In this document: one piece after another, positions 28,687 through 37,170 of the stretch | Layout of the letters: the number at the start of each line of letters is the position of its first letter | Position numbering within the stretch: the stretch's first letter is position 1 | Assembly (NCBI GenBank): GCA_003279615.1 | Contig: QCHM01000001.1 | Coordinates: 62,001-126,000 of the forward strand | Source of the DNA: Prochlorococcus sp. AG-402-B19 | GTDB lineage: Bacteria > Cyanobacteriota > Cyanobacteriia > PCC-6307 > Cyanobiaceae | Length of the DNA stretch: 64,000 nt | Reading direction: 5' to 3' | Program-made: the position numbers and the translations under genes | The notes under the pieces: model-generated | What the model was told of the DNA's origin: nothing | What the model saw: only the letters and a program-made list of their open reading frames with translations | The model's database searches: none

Positions 28687-29838
28687 GTGGTAGCAAACGG
28701 TATAGGGATTACAACAGCATCGGAAAGTCAAGAACGTAGTCATGGACAATTACATGTTTATGACGGAGATGGTAAAGGAAAGAGTCAGGCAGCTTTGGGA
28801 GTGGTTTTGAGAACTATAGGTCTAGGTATATGTGAGAAAAGACAAACAAGAGTATTACTTCTTAGATTTTTGAAAGGTCCTGGACGCTCTTATGATGAAG
28901 ACGCAGCTATTGATGCGTTACAGCAAGGTTTCCCTCACCTTATTGATCAAGTTAGAACTGGGAGAGGTGAATTTTTCAATTCTGATCAATCTACAAAATT
29001 TGATTTTCAAGAAGCTCAAAGAGGATGGGATATAGCAAAAGGGGCAATTGCAAGTGCCTTGTATTCAGTTGTTGTTCTAGATGAATTGAATCCTGTTTTA
29101 GATTTAGGACTATTGCCTATTCAAGAAGTTGTTAAAACACTTACTTCAAGACCAAACGGTATGGAAATCATCGTCACTGGAAGAGCCGCTCCAAAATCTT
29201 TGATTAAAGTTGCCGAACTTCATTCTGAGATGAAAGCGCACAGACGCCCTGAAATTAATAATGATCAAATTCTTTTTCAGAATAATATTGGCGGAATTGA
29301 AATATACACTGGGGAAGGGAAAGGAAAATCAACTAGCGCTTTGGGTAAAGCTCTACAAGCTATCGGTAGAGGGATCAGTCAGGATAAAAGTCATCGAGTA
29401 TTAATTCTGCAATGGCTTAAGGGTGGTAGTGGTTACACTGAGGATGCTGCCATTGCGGCTCTTCGTGAGAGTTATCCACATTTAGTGGACCATCTTCGAT
29501 CTGGTAGAGATGCGATTGTTTGGAGGGGGCAGCAAAAGCCTATAGATTATGTAGAGGCTGAAAGAGCATGGGAAATTGCAAGGGCAGCAATTTCGAGTGG
29601 CCTTTATAAGACTGTTATTTTGGATGAGTTGAATCCAACAGTTGATTTGGAACTTCTACCAGTTGAGCCTATTGTTCAAACTTTGCTACGCAAACCTTCA
29701 GAGACCGAAGTAATTATTACGGGAAGATGTAAAAATCATCCTGTATATTTTGATTTGGCAAGTGTTCATTCTGAGATGGTGTGTCACAAGCACTATGCAG
29801 AGCAAGGAGTAGATTTGAAAAGAGGAGTTGATTACTAG
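28687..29838 (+). CDS. Tandem-domain corrinoid adenosyltransferase (CobO/BtuR-like)
   Basis: The protein is 383 aa and is made of two homologous CobO/BtuR-type domains. The first has P-loop YDGDGKGKSQAALG (about residues 26-39), and the second YTGEGKGKSTSALGKAL (about 206-222). Each half also repeats YxEDAAIxAL, VVLDELNPVLDLGLLP or VILDELNPTVDLELLP, and IVTGR or IITGR. The family adenosylates cob(I)yrinic acid a,c-diamide in cobalamin synthesis. The single-domain form is usual, so this is an internal duplication/fusion. The start is GTG 28687. Confidence 0.85.
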   Translation: MVANGIGITTASESQERSHGQLHVYDGDGKGKSQAALGVVLRTIGLGICEKRQTRVLLLRFLKGPGRSYDEDAAIDALQQGFPHLIDQVRTGRGEFFNSDQSTKFDFQEAQRGWDIAKGAIASALYSVVVLDELNPVLDLGLLPIQEVVKTLTSRPNGMEIIVTGRAAPKSLIKVAELHSEMKAHRRPEINNDQILFQNNIGGIEIYTGEGKGKSTSALGKALQAIGRGISQDKSHRVLILQWLKGGSGYTEDAAIAALRESYPHLVDHLRSGRDAIVWRGQQKPIDYVEAERAWEIARAAISSGLYKTVILDELNPTVDLELLPVEPIVQTLLRKPSETEVIITGRCKNHPVYFDLASVHSEMVCHKHYAEQGVDLKRGVDY

Positions 29839-29840
29839 TT

Positions 29841-30989
29841 TTAAATAATTTTTTCTTTATTCCATGCGTCAATACCTCCTTCAATATTAATGCCGCTAAT
29901 TCCAAATCTTTTTAAATGCTTTATTGCAGCCAAAGATCTTTTGCCACTTTTACAAAATATATAAAGATCTTTATGTGCGGCAAAAGTTTTAATTCGATTG
30001 ATTGCTTCCCCACTTTCAATAGTACTAAGAGGTATTAGCCTTGCTCCCGAAATTGAACATTGATCGTGTTCAATTTGGTTACGAACATCGATTAATAATA
30101 CTTTTTTTGAGGATTGAGAAAGTAGTAATTTTAATTTCTTGACTGAGATACTTTTGATATCAATTTTGACTTCATTTTTAACTTTAATCTTAGAACAGAA
30201 GCTTTCATAATCTATTAGTTTTTTGATATTTTTATTCTCTAGATTTGCTCTCAATGTTAGTTCTTTAAAGCTCATTTTTAATGCATTAAAAATTAGTAGT
30301 CTCCCATTAAGTGGACAACCAATATTTGTGATTATCTTTATTGCTTCTGTTGCTTGGATTGTACCAATAATTCCTGGAAGAATTCCCATTACTCCTGCCT
30401 CAGAGCATGATGGAATCAGTTCTCTAGGTGGGGGTGTGGGAATCAGATCCCGATAGTTTGGGCTATCTTCCTTCAAATTGAATACACTTACTTGACCTTC
30501 GAACCTTGCAATTGACCCATAAATATTAGGCTTTTTAAGTATCAGACAAGCATCATTTATTAAGTAACGTGTTGGGAAATTGTCTGAACAATCACATATT
30601 ACATCATAATTTTTAAGAATTTCTAAGGCATTGCTACTGGTTATCTTTTGATTGAATAAATCAACTTGACAAGAAGGATTTATTTTGAGGATATGATCTT
30701 TGGCTGAAGATGTTTTTAATTTACCAATTGAATCTGTTGTATGAATGATTTGCCTTTGTAAATTTGAACATTCAACTAAATCAAAATCCACTATTCCGAT
30801 ACGTCCAACTCCAGCCGCTGCAAGATAAATCAAAAGGGGAGATCCGAGACCTCCTGTACCAATGCATCCAATAGAACTAGCCTTAAGTTTTTGTTGCCCC
30901 TCCATACCTATTTCAGAAAGACTTATGTGTCTTGCATACCTAGAAATTTCTTCTGAACTTAAAATTGTTTGATTCTGGCTTCGCTCCAT
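29841..30989 (-). CDS. moeB: ThiF/MoeB-family adenylyltransferase with C-terminal rhodanese domain
   Basis: This 382-aa E1-like enzyme activates the C-terminus of a ubiquitin-like sulfur carrier (MoaD or ThiS). The N-terminal domain has the nucleotide loop IGTGGLGSPLLIYLAAAGVG, the DVICDCSDNFPTRYLIND segment and PSCSEAGVMGILPG. From about residue 270 a rhodanese domain follows, with active-site IFCKSGKRS. This architecture allows activation and sulfur loading in one protein. The JAMM protease gene lies 23 bp upstream in the same direction, a pairing that suggests carrier-protein maturation. Confidence 0.9.
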   Translation of the reverse strand: MERSQNQTILSSEEISRYARHISLSEIGMEGQQKLKASSIGCIGTGGLGSPLLIYLAAAGVGRIGIVDFDLVECSNLQRQIIHTTDSIGKLKTSSAKDHILKINPSCQVDLFNQKITSSNALEILKNYDVICDCSDNFPTRYLINDACLILKKPNIYGSIARFEGQVSVFNLKEDSPNYRDLIPTPPPRELIPSCSEAGVMGILPGIIGTIQATEAIKIITNIGCPLNGRLLIFNALKMSFKELTLRANLENKNIKKLIDYESFCSKIKVKNEVKIDIKSISVKKLKLLLSQSSKKVLLIDVRNQIEHDQCSISGARLIPLSTIESGEAINRIKTFAAHKDLYIFCKSGKRSLAAIKHLKRFGISGINIEGGIDAWNKEKII

Positions 30990-31012
30990 TAATCAAAACT
31001 TTCGTGATTAAT

Positions 31013-31525
31013 TTACGTTAAAGAAAAAATTTCAATTTTCACTCTATGAAAGCCAAATTTATTTTTGATCCACCATGCTTTTAAATTACCATTGTTGTTT
31101 GAGATAACCATAAGGCCAGGGGATGAATGCAAAGATAAATCGATTTTTGACGGTATGTTTTCACCAACAGGATGAGAGTGAGCACAGCATAAAACTTCAT
31201 AACCATTTTCCCTGGACCATTTTTGTGCGGCTATTTGATCTTTAGCGTCTATTTCAAAACGTTTTCTAGTTGATATTTGAATAATTTTTTTATTATTCAA
31301 TCCATATGTATTTTGATCAATTAATCTCGATTCTCGCAGTCCCCAGATATTTCTACAATTCCATATATGTTTTATCTCCCAAAAAGTGTTTTTGTTCTTG
31401 CTTCTGAAGCTTTTTTTGTTGCCAATTAATATAGCGCAGCCTTCCGCTGGCTCTGCTGCCTTCAAATATCTAGATAGAGCACTATTTGTCTCGTTATGAA
31501 ATTCAATATATTTTGGAATTTTCAT
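31013..31525 (-). CDS. JAMM/MPN+ domain metalloprotease-like protein
   Basis: This 170-aa protein has a complete zinc JAMM motif, AHSHPVGENIPSKIDLSL (HxHPx7D with a preceding Ser), and an early Glu in PAEGCAILIG. Bacterial JAMM proteins remove C-terminal extensions from ThiS/MoaD-like carriers or cleave ubiquitin-like fusions. It is directly upstream of the ThiF-rhodanese gene on the same strand, so the two are probably one operon acting on the same carrier. No carrier gene is adjacent. Confidence 0.85.
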   Translation of the reverse strand: MKIPKYIEFHNETNSALSRYLKAAEPAEGCAILIGNKKSFRSKNKNTFWEIKHIWNCRNIWGLRESRLIDQNTYGLNNKKIIQISTRKRFEIDAKDQIAAQKWSRENGYEVLCCAHSHPVGENIPSKIDLSLHSSPGLMVISNNNGNLKAWWIKNKFGFHRVKIEIFSLT

Positions 31526-31648
31526 CAGTAAAAATGATTTGATTCGGCATCCACTCTATTTTGGTTCGGACTTATCCATAAAGAGCCTATGGCATTTATT
31601 AAATTAATTCGATACGCTCAGTCCATAATTGCTTAGTAGCTTGTGTTC

Positions 31649-32011
31649 ATGTCTGATGTCAATCCTGATTCTAAAGATGAATCAAAGGCTGAGAAAACTG
31701 AAGGGGTTAATTTTTCAGAACGTTACAGTGACGTAATGGGAAAAGTTAATGAATCATTGAACAAAATTGATTGGACTCAGATGGGTAAGTATGGAAAAGC
31801 CGCAGGAATTATTGCTGTGGTTGTTCTTGCTCAAGTGTTAATCAAGGTTGTTATAGATACAGTTAATTTCTTCCCAATTCTTCCTGGTTTGCTAGAGCTT
31901 CTCGGAATTGTAGTTTTAGGTCAATGGAGTTGGCAGAATTTAACAACAAGTGAGAAAAGAACAGCAGTATTTGATAAAGTTCAAAATCTTAAAAAAGAGT
32001 ATTTAGGTTGA
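31649..32011 (+). CDS. CAAD/CURT1-like thylakoid membrane protein
   Basis: This 120-aa protein has a hydrophilic acidic N-terminus, then an amphipathic stretch (YSDVMGKVNESLNKIDW). Two membrane helices follow (GIIAVVVLAQVLIKVVIDTV and LLELLGIVVLGQWSW), and a short amphipathic C-terminal helix. This is the CAAD domain architecture shared with plant CURT1, which bends thylakoid membranes. An in-frame GTG at 31643 would add two residues; ATG 31649 is preferred. A strong hairpin with T-tract lies 19 bp behind the stop. Confidence 0.85.
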   Translation: MSDVNPDSKDESKAEKTEGVNFSERYSDVMGKVNESLNKIDWTQMGKYGKAAGIIAVVVLAQVLIKVVIDTVNFFPILPGLLELLGIVVLGQWSWQNLTTSEKRTAVFDKVQNLKKEYLG

Positions 32012-32029
32012 TTTAATACAACATATAAG

Positions 32030-32070
32030 AGATTTAAGATTTCGTTAATAACGCGATCTTAAATCTTTTA
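32030..32070 (+). terminator. Long perfect hairpin terminator, convergent junction
   Basis: AGATTTAAGAT (32030-32040) pairs perfectly with ATCTTAAATCT (32056-32066). Inside the 15-nt loop CGTT and AACG can pair further, and TTTT follows on the + strand. It fits a Rho-independent terminator for the CURT1-like gene. It overlaps the last codons of the opposing kinase gene, so it may also act on that transcript. Confidence 0.75.
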
Positions 32071-32932
32071 ATATTTTCAAAGTGGCATCTTTATAAGATC
32101 CACCGAAAATATTTGCGTGATTAAGTAAATGGTAAAGGTTGTATATCTCAGTTCTATTATTTGCGCAATTGTCTAGTGGCCAAATTTCTTCATATCCTTT
32201 GTAGAATTCAATATTAAAATTGCCGAATAATTTTGTCATTGAAATATCAACTTCTCGATCACCCCAGTAACAAGCAGGATCATATAAGCTTCCTAAACCA
32301 TTTCTAGTACTTCCACAATTACCGGACCATAGATCACCATGAACTAACGAGACACTTGGATGATGGTTATTTAAATAAGATCTTAAATATATTAAAATTT
32401 CCTCATATTCTTCAATTTTAACGCCCCATTCAGCTGCTTTTATAAGTTGTGGCCTAAGACGATAATTAACAAAGAACCTCCCCCAATCTCTATCCCATCC
32501 TTTTAATTGACTATTCGAACCAATAAAGCCTTCTTCTGCCCACCCAAAGTTTTCATTGTTTGCGTCAGTTGAAGATTTATGCAATAACGCTAAGCCTTTG
32601 CCAAGACGATTTTGTTGAGATTGTATTAGATCTATCCACTCTAGAATAAGCAGAGATATGTGCTGATAACTTATGAGATCAATTGGCTTTGGAATTCGGA
32701 TATAAGATGCATTAGCAAATCTGTTTAGAGCTAAAAGACACTCACGTTCAAACTTAAACATATTAATATTGTCAATGTGATTGGATTTGGCAAAAACTTT
32801 TTTGCCATTTTGAAAATGAACGCACCAAGCTTTATGGATACAACCCCCTCCTACAGGAAAGATTTTTTCTATTCCTGAGTTTTGGCTTACTTGATTTGAA
32901 TTCGACAGTGCCTTTTGTATTAAGTCTTCCAT
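32045..32932 (-). CDS. Fructosamine kinase-family protein
   Basis: This 295-aa kinase-fold protein is related to fructosamine-3-kinases, which phosphorylate ketosamines on glycated proteins or small molecules for deglycation. Features are PVGGGCIHKAWCV near the N-terminus, the FERECLLALNRF region, LILEWIDL, the catalytic loop SLVHGDLWSGNCG and DPACYWGDREVDISMT for the metal-binding Asp. The start is ATG 32932, only 28 bp from the crtD ATG on the other strand. Confidence 0.88.
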   Translation of the reverse strand: MEDLIQKALSNSNQVSQNSGIEKIFPVGGGCIHKAWCVHFQNGKKVFAKSNHIDNINMFKFERECLLALNRFANASYIRIPKPIDLISYQHISLLILEWIDLIQSQQNRLGKGLALLHKSSTDANNENFGWAEEGFIGSNSQLKGWDRDWGRFFVNYRLRPQLIKAAEWGVKIEEYEEILIYLRSYLNNHHPSVSLVHGDLWSGNCGSTRNGLGSLYDPACYWGDREVDISMTKLFGNFNIEFYKGYEEIWPLDNCANNRTEIYNLYHLLNHANIFGGSYKDATLKILKDLRSRY

Positions 32933-32960
32933 TCACTTACTTCTCACTTGATATTTGCTT

Positions 32961-34481
32961 ATGTCTGAAGAATCTATCATTGTCGTTGGGGGAGGAATAG
33001 CTGGTTTAACAGGTGCTGCTCTTCTCGCCAAAGAAGGGTATCCAGTAACTTTGGTCGAAGCACATAATCAACTAGGTGGTTGTGCAGGAACTTTTCAAAG
33101 GGGTGCTTATACCTTTGATGTAGGCGCTACCCAAGTAGCAGGCCTTGAGAAGGGAGGAATTCATCATCGTTTATTTAATTATTTAGATATTCCGGTACCT
33201 GATGCAAAGATTTTAGATCCTGGTTGTTCAGTCCTTCTTGGTGATGGGAGTGGGCCAATCAATCTTTGGCATGATCCAATGAGATGGGAAAAAGAAAGAC
33301 AAGAACAGTTTCCTGGGAGTGAAACTTTTTGGTCATTATGTTTTAAAATTCACCAAAGTAACTGGAAATTTGTCGAAAGAGATCCAATACTTCCGGTAAG
33401 AAATTTTTGGGATTTAAGTCAATTAATTAGAGCAATACGTCCTTCAAATCTTTTAACAGGTTTTTTGAGTAAGTTGACTATTGCAGACTTGCTCACAATA
33501 ACTGGTTGTCATAAAGATAGACGACTACGAAGTTTTCTAGACCTCCAATTAAAACTTTACTCTCAAGAGCCAGCGAGTAGAACGGCAGCTTTATACGGTG
33601 CAACTGTTCTTCAAATGGCTCAATATCCGAGAGGACTATGGCATCTTTATGGATCAATGCAAATCCTTAGCGATAGTTTGAAAGATAGTTTTTTAAGAGA
33701 TGGTGGAAGTCTTTTAATAGGGCATAGAGTAACCAAAATATTAAGTAAAAAAAATCAAAATATTTTTGATGTCCATATAATTGATAGAAGAAAAAATTTT
33801 ATACAGCTGAAAGCATCAGATATTGTCTTCAGTTTGCCTCCTCAATCTCTTATAGATTTATTTCCTATAGATGGAGGTTTATCGACAACATATCGTGAAA
33901 GGATAAAAAAACTACCTAAACCTAGTGGAGCTCTAGTGTTCTATGGAGCTCTCCGTCGTGCTGATTTACCACTGGATTGTCCAGGGCATATTCAAATATT
34001 CGATGAGCATTTTGGCTCTATATTTATTTCTATAAGTATGGAAGATGATCAACGCGCACCAGCTGGAATGGCTACTTTGATTGCAAGTGTATTTGTTGAT
34101 ATTGATCAATGGTCTTATCTAGATAATCAATCTTATGCAAGACAAAAAAATATTGTTGTGAAACAAATTATAACTATTTTAAATAAAAAGTTTGATTTGC
34201 TAGACACGAGTTGGGATCATCAAGAACTTTCAACCCCAAGAAGCTTTGAAAGGTGGACAGGACGTCCTGGTGGAATCGTCGGTGGAATTGGTCAACATCC
34301 AGATCAATTTGGACCTTTTGGCTTATCAAGTAGAACCCCTCTTAGAGGGTTATGGCTTTGTGGAGATTCAATATATCCCGGCGAAGGTACAGCTGGCGTA
34401 AGCCAATCAGCCATGATGGTTGTCAGGCAATTAATGGAATCTAAAGGTAGACATTTGAATATACCTGTCTTGAATGAGTAG
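32961..34481 (+). CDS. crtD: Carotenoid C-3',4' desaturase-type FAD oxidoreductase
   Basis: This phytoene-desaturase-family flavoprotein of about 506 aa has the N-terminal dinucleotide motif VVGGGIAGLTGAALLAKEG and the FDVGATQVAGLEKGGIHHRLF segment typical of cyanobacterial CrtD. QLKLYSQEP and the C-terminal flavin motif GLWLCGDSIYPGEGTAGVSQSA are also present. It is more like CrtD than the carotene isomerase CrtH by memory of those motifs. The substrate in an organism lacking myxoxanthophyll is unclear. TTG 32955 is an alternative start. Confidence 0.75.
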   Translation: MSEESIIVVGGGIAGLTGAALLAKEGYPVTLVEAHNQLGGCAGTFQRGAYTFDVGATQVAGLEKGGIHHRLFNYLDIPVPDAKILDPGCSVLLGDGSGPINLWHDPMRWEKERQEQFPGSETFWSLCFKIHQSNWKFVERDPILPVRNFWDLSQLIRAIRPSNLLTGFLSKLTIADLLTITGCHKDRRLRSFLDLQLKLYSQEPASRTAALYGATVLQMAQYPRGLWHLYGSMQILSDSLKDSFLRDGGSLLIGHRVTKILSKKNQNIFDVHIIDRRKNFIQLKASDIVFSLPPQSLIDLFPIDGGLSTTYRERIKKLPKPSGALVFYGALRRADLPLDCPGHIQIFDEHFGSIFISISMEDDQRAPAGMATLIASVFVDIDQWSYLDNQSYARQKNIVVKQIITILNKKFDLLDTSWDHQELSTPRSFERWTGRPGGIVGGIGQHPDQFGPFGLSSRTPLRGLWLCGDSIYPGEGTAGVSQSAMMVVRQLMESKGRHLNIPVLNE

Positions 34482-34484
34482 ATT

Positions 34485-35345
34485 TTAAATAAAATTCTGC
34501 CTTTCTTCCTGTGTATTGACTAGTATTTTTTCGAGTTCATACCAGTTCTCTTCAAGTAAATATTTTTCAAAAAGATCTAGAGAATCTCTATAAGATGCCA
34601 AATGTCTCTCAATATTTCTCTTGTTAAATTTTGCCATTGAGACTCCTAGCTCTGGGTTACCACCTCCAACCCTAGAGGTGTCAGCAAACCCACTGGATGC
34701 AATATTTTTTGCAAGTGAATATAAGGAAGGGTTTACATCTGTACTAAGTGTATTGAGCAATGCTGCGCTAATTAGCACTGGTAAATGGGAAATCAAGCCA
34801 ACAGCTTCATCATGTATTTGAGCTTCAGTGCGTATCCATTGGCTTCCAAGTGACAAAGAAATTTGGTGAACCACTTCGAGTGCTTTTTGATCGGTTTCTT
34901 TATTTGGAGTAACGACCCATGGCTTATTTTTAAATAAATTATGTTGACCTGCGTTAACGCCGGATTCTTCCGTTCCTGTCATAGGATGACTGGCTACAAA
35001 ACGCGGATGTAGTTTGTTCCAAGTATTTAAAATAGGGACTTTTACAGATCCAACATCAGTAACAACAGCATTTCTAGGAATGGCATTAATTAAAGCTGAG
35101 GAAGGATTTAGTAGCTGCTCAAGTGGTAAAGCAATATAAATAAGAGAACAATTTTTTAATACACTGGCATCAGTACTAACAATTTGGGCTAGTTTTCTTT
35201 CTTGGGCTTTTTGTGCAGTTTTTTCTCGATGAGTAATCCCATAAACTGTATATCCAAGCTTTTGGAGATCTAGGCCTAAGGAGCCTCCAATTAGACCTAA
35301 TCCAACAATTCCAATATTTTCAGCGGGTTTTGTTTTAAGCTCCAT
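34485..35345 (-). CDS. tyrA: Prephenate/arogenate dehydrogenase
   Basis: It oxidatively decarboxylates arogenate (usual in cyanobacteria) or prephenate for tyrosine synthesis. The 286-aa protein has the Rossmann motif VGLGLIGGSLGLDL, VTDVGSVKVPI, the SHPMTGTEESGVNAG catalytic region and a helical C-terminal dimerisation part with HDEAVGLISHLPVL. No ACT domain is present. It is convergent with crtD, 3 bp apart. Confidence 0.92.
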   Translation of the reverse strand: MELKTKPAENIGIVGLGLIGGSLGLDLQKLGYTVYGITHREKTAQKAQERKLAQIVSTDASVLKNCSLIYIALPLEQLLNPSSALINAIPRNAVVTDVGSVKVPILNTWNKLHPRFVASHPMTGTEESGVNAGQHNLFKNKPWVVTPNKETDQKALEVVHQISLSLGSQWIRTEAQIHDEAVGLISHLPVLISAALLNTLSTDVNPSLYSLAKNIASSGFADTSRVGGGNPELGVSMAKFNKRNIERHLASYRDSLDLFEKYLLEENWYELEKILVNTQEERQNFI

Positions 35346-35418
35346 AAATAGTATTGTTCTATATCTTTATTGATAGGGCAACATGATTAAAAGAATTTTT
35401 TGATAAAAGGCCCTACTA

Positions 35419-36867
35419 ATGCTTGAGGTGAATTCGCATAAACATCTAAAAAAATACTATCAAAAGAATCTTGCTCTATGGCCTCATAATTTGACCCTAA
35501 CAAGATTGATTTCTAGAAGCTTAAGTCGTAAAGATAATACTTTTATTCAATTATCAAGTGACAGTAGAAATTTTTGGTGGCCTGGCCTTTTGATTCCACT
35601 TTGTTTGCATAACAATAATATTGTGCTGATTCTTTCAGAGAGACAAAGTCGACTTCTCTTTGAAGTGGAATTACCAAAGTTAAGATCTAGTCAATTAGGT
35701 TTCGATTATGTAGAAGGAATTGAATTAATTCCCTCAGATAAAAAAATTTGGGTTTTAAAATACCAAGATCTTATTTATGCAAATGAAAAAGATTTATTAA
35801 AAAATCGTCAATTAATTTTTCCTGAATCTGAGTTTATCTCTGGTGAGCTTAGACAAGCTATGTCTATTAAAATTACTCCAAAAGATTGGGAGGATTTAAT
35901 TGCTTCTCATTCACGTTTTGAAGCTTCAATTATTGAGGTTCATGAGCGCCTAAGTCGAAGTCTTTTCAGTCATTCAGTAAGTGCTGATGCTGTCATAAGA
36001 ATTGATCAAATGGAACTTTTAGTATTAAAAGAAATTCTCAAGGATGACTTGCCTTCCGCAATGCCTTGGAAACGAGCTTTTAATGCGGTCAACAATGAAT
36101 GGGTAACATGGGCGAAACTAGATAATCGAAAGCTGAGTTGGGATTGGTATATTCAACCTTTACTTCCTTTGCAAACTCTTTCAGGCCTGTTATCAAAAAA
36201 TACTCTTTTAATGCTGACTAATTCAGGTCAAAGCGATTCTCTCTTTTTAGATTTAAATAGTAAAATATTTACTTTCACTGTGAAGGTAAATTTAGGAAAT
36301 AAATTTGATCAAGAACCTATTTCTTTATTTGTTCCTAAAAGACAACCTTTACCAAATACGCCTCATTTTTATCGTCATATTATAAGACAGTGTCAAAGAT
36401 TGATTCTTGGTAGTACTCATCCAACCATTATTTTGGTAGATGACTTGCAACTACGACTTCAGATAACTAGTGAATTGGCTGGAGAATTTGGATTGAGAGT
36501 GGTTCATGAAACTACTAATATTGAGACTAATGGGATTATTTGTTGTAGTTGTAACTGGTGGATTATTCATCAGTACACTTTACCAATACCAGGTCAATTG
36601 ATTTTTCCAGTGATTCCATTGCCTACTTTAGAATCACCATGGATTGTGGCTAAAGTTGAAATGCTTAAGCATCAAGGTCGTGACTGGTTTCGAGAATTTC
36701 TTTTCCCTGAAACTCTTACTATCCTTCTCAAATCGCTTGCAATAATTAGGGGTAAAGATGCTCGGGTCGCTATACTTGACGGCCGCATGCACTATAGAAG
36801 TTGGGGAAAACTGATATTTGAAGCTCTTGAACCGTGGGTTGCTTTAGAGCGTTTATTGCCTTATTAA
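35419..36867 (+). CDS. Degenerate DinG-like helicase-related protein
   Basis: This 482-aa protein resembles the cyanobacterial family annotated as DinG-type ATP-dependent DNA helicase. Similarity is mainly in its general layout and the C-terminal region AILDGRMHYRSWGKLIFEALEPW, which corresponds to the last helicase motif (RxxR...G). The N-terminal segment where Walker A should be (IQLSSDSRNFWWPGLL) has no GKT/GKS, and no DEAH box is visible. ATPase activity is therefore doubtful. Assignment is from memory and moderate. Confidence 0.55.
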   Translation: MLEVNSHKHLKKYYQKNLALWPHNLTLTRLISRSLSRKDNTFIQLSSDSRNFWWPGLLIPLCLHNNNIVLILSERQSRLLFEVELPKLRSSQLGFDYVEGIELIPSDKKIWVLKYQDLIYANEKDLLKNRQLIFPESEFISGELRQAMSIKITPKDWEDLIASHSRFEASIIEVHERLSRSLFSHSVSADAVIRIDQMELLVLKEILKDDLPSAMPWKRAFNAVNNEWVTWAKLDNRKLSWDWYIQPLLPLQTLSGLLSKNTLLMLTNSGQSDSLFLDLNSKIFTFTVKVNLGNKFDQEPISLFVPKRQPLPNTPHFYRHIIRQCQRLILGSTHPTIILVDDLQLRLQITSELAGEFGLRVVHETTNIETNGIICCSCNWWIIHQYTLPIPGQLIFPVIPLPTLESPWIVAKVEMLKHQGRDWFREFLFPETLTILLKSLAIIRGKDARVAILDGRMHYRSWGKLIFEALEPWVALERLLPY

Positions 36868-36905
36868 AATCAATCTCTTAGATTAAAAAATATTGTTTTT
36901 TTATA

Positions 36906-37145
36906 ATGGGAGAAGCTCGCCGAAGATCTGAACAAGGTTTGAAACCACGTGGCAATAAAAATTCTAAGAATGAGTCACCACGTATTGTCTCTTGGTTCCC
37001 CGTCACGCAAGCTCAAAGAGATCAATTTATTCAATTAAGTATTCGTGCAGGATGGATTGGTATTGCTGCTTTAGTAGTTCTTTGGATTATTGTTCGCTTT
37101 ATTGGACCTGCTGCAGGCTGGTGGATTCCTGCAGATATCAGATAA
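36906..37145 (+). CDS. DUF2839-type small membrane protein
   Basis: This 79-aa protein has the N-terminal MGEARRRSEQGLKPR signature, a short linker with FPVTQAQRDQFI, and one C-terminal membrane helix (AGWIGIAALVVLWIIVRFIG). It matches the cyanobacterial DUF2839 family of unknown function. It follows the DinG-like gene by 38 bp and is convergent with recA. Confidence 0.85.
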   Translation: MGEARRRSEQGLKPRGNKNSKNESPRIVSWFPVTQAQRDQFIQLSIRAGWIGIAALVVLWIIVRFIGPAAGWWIPADIR

Positions 37146-37170
37146 AGTTAAATGATGTAATTTCTTATTT

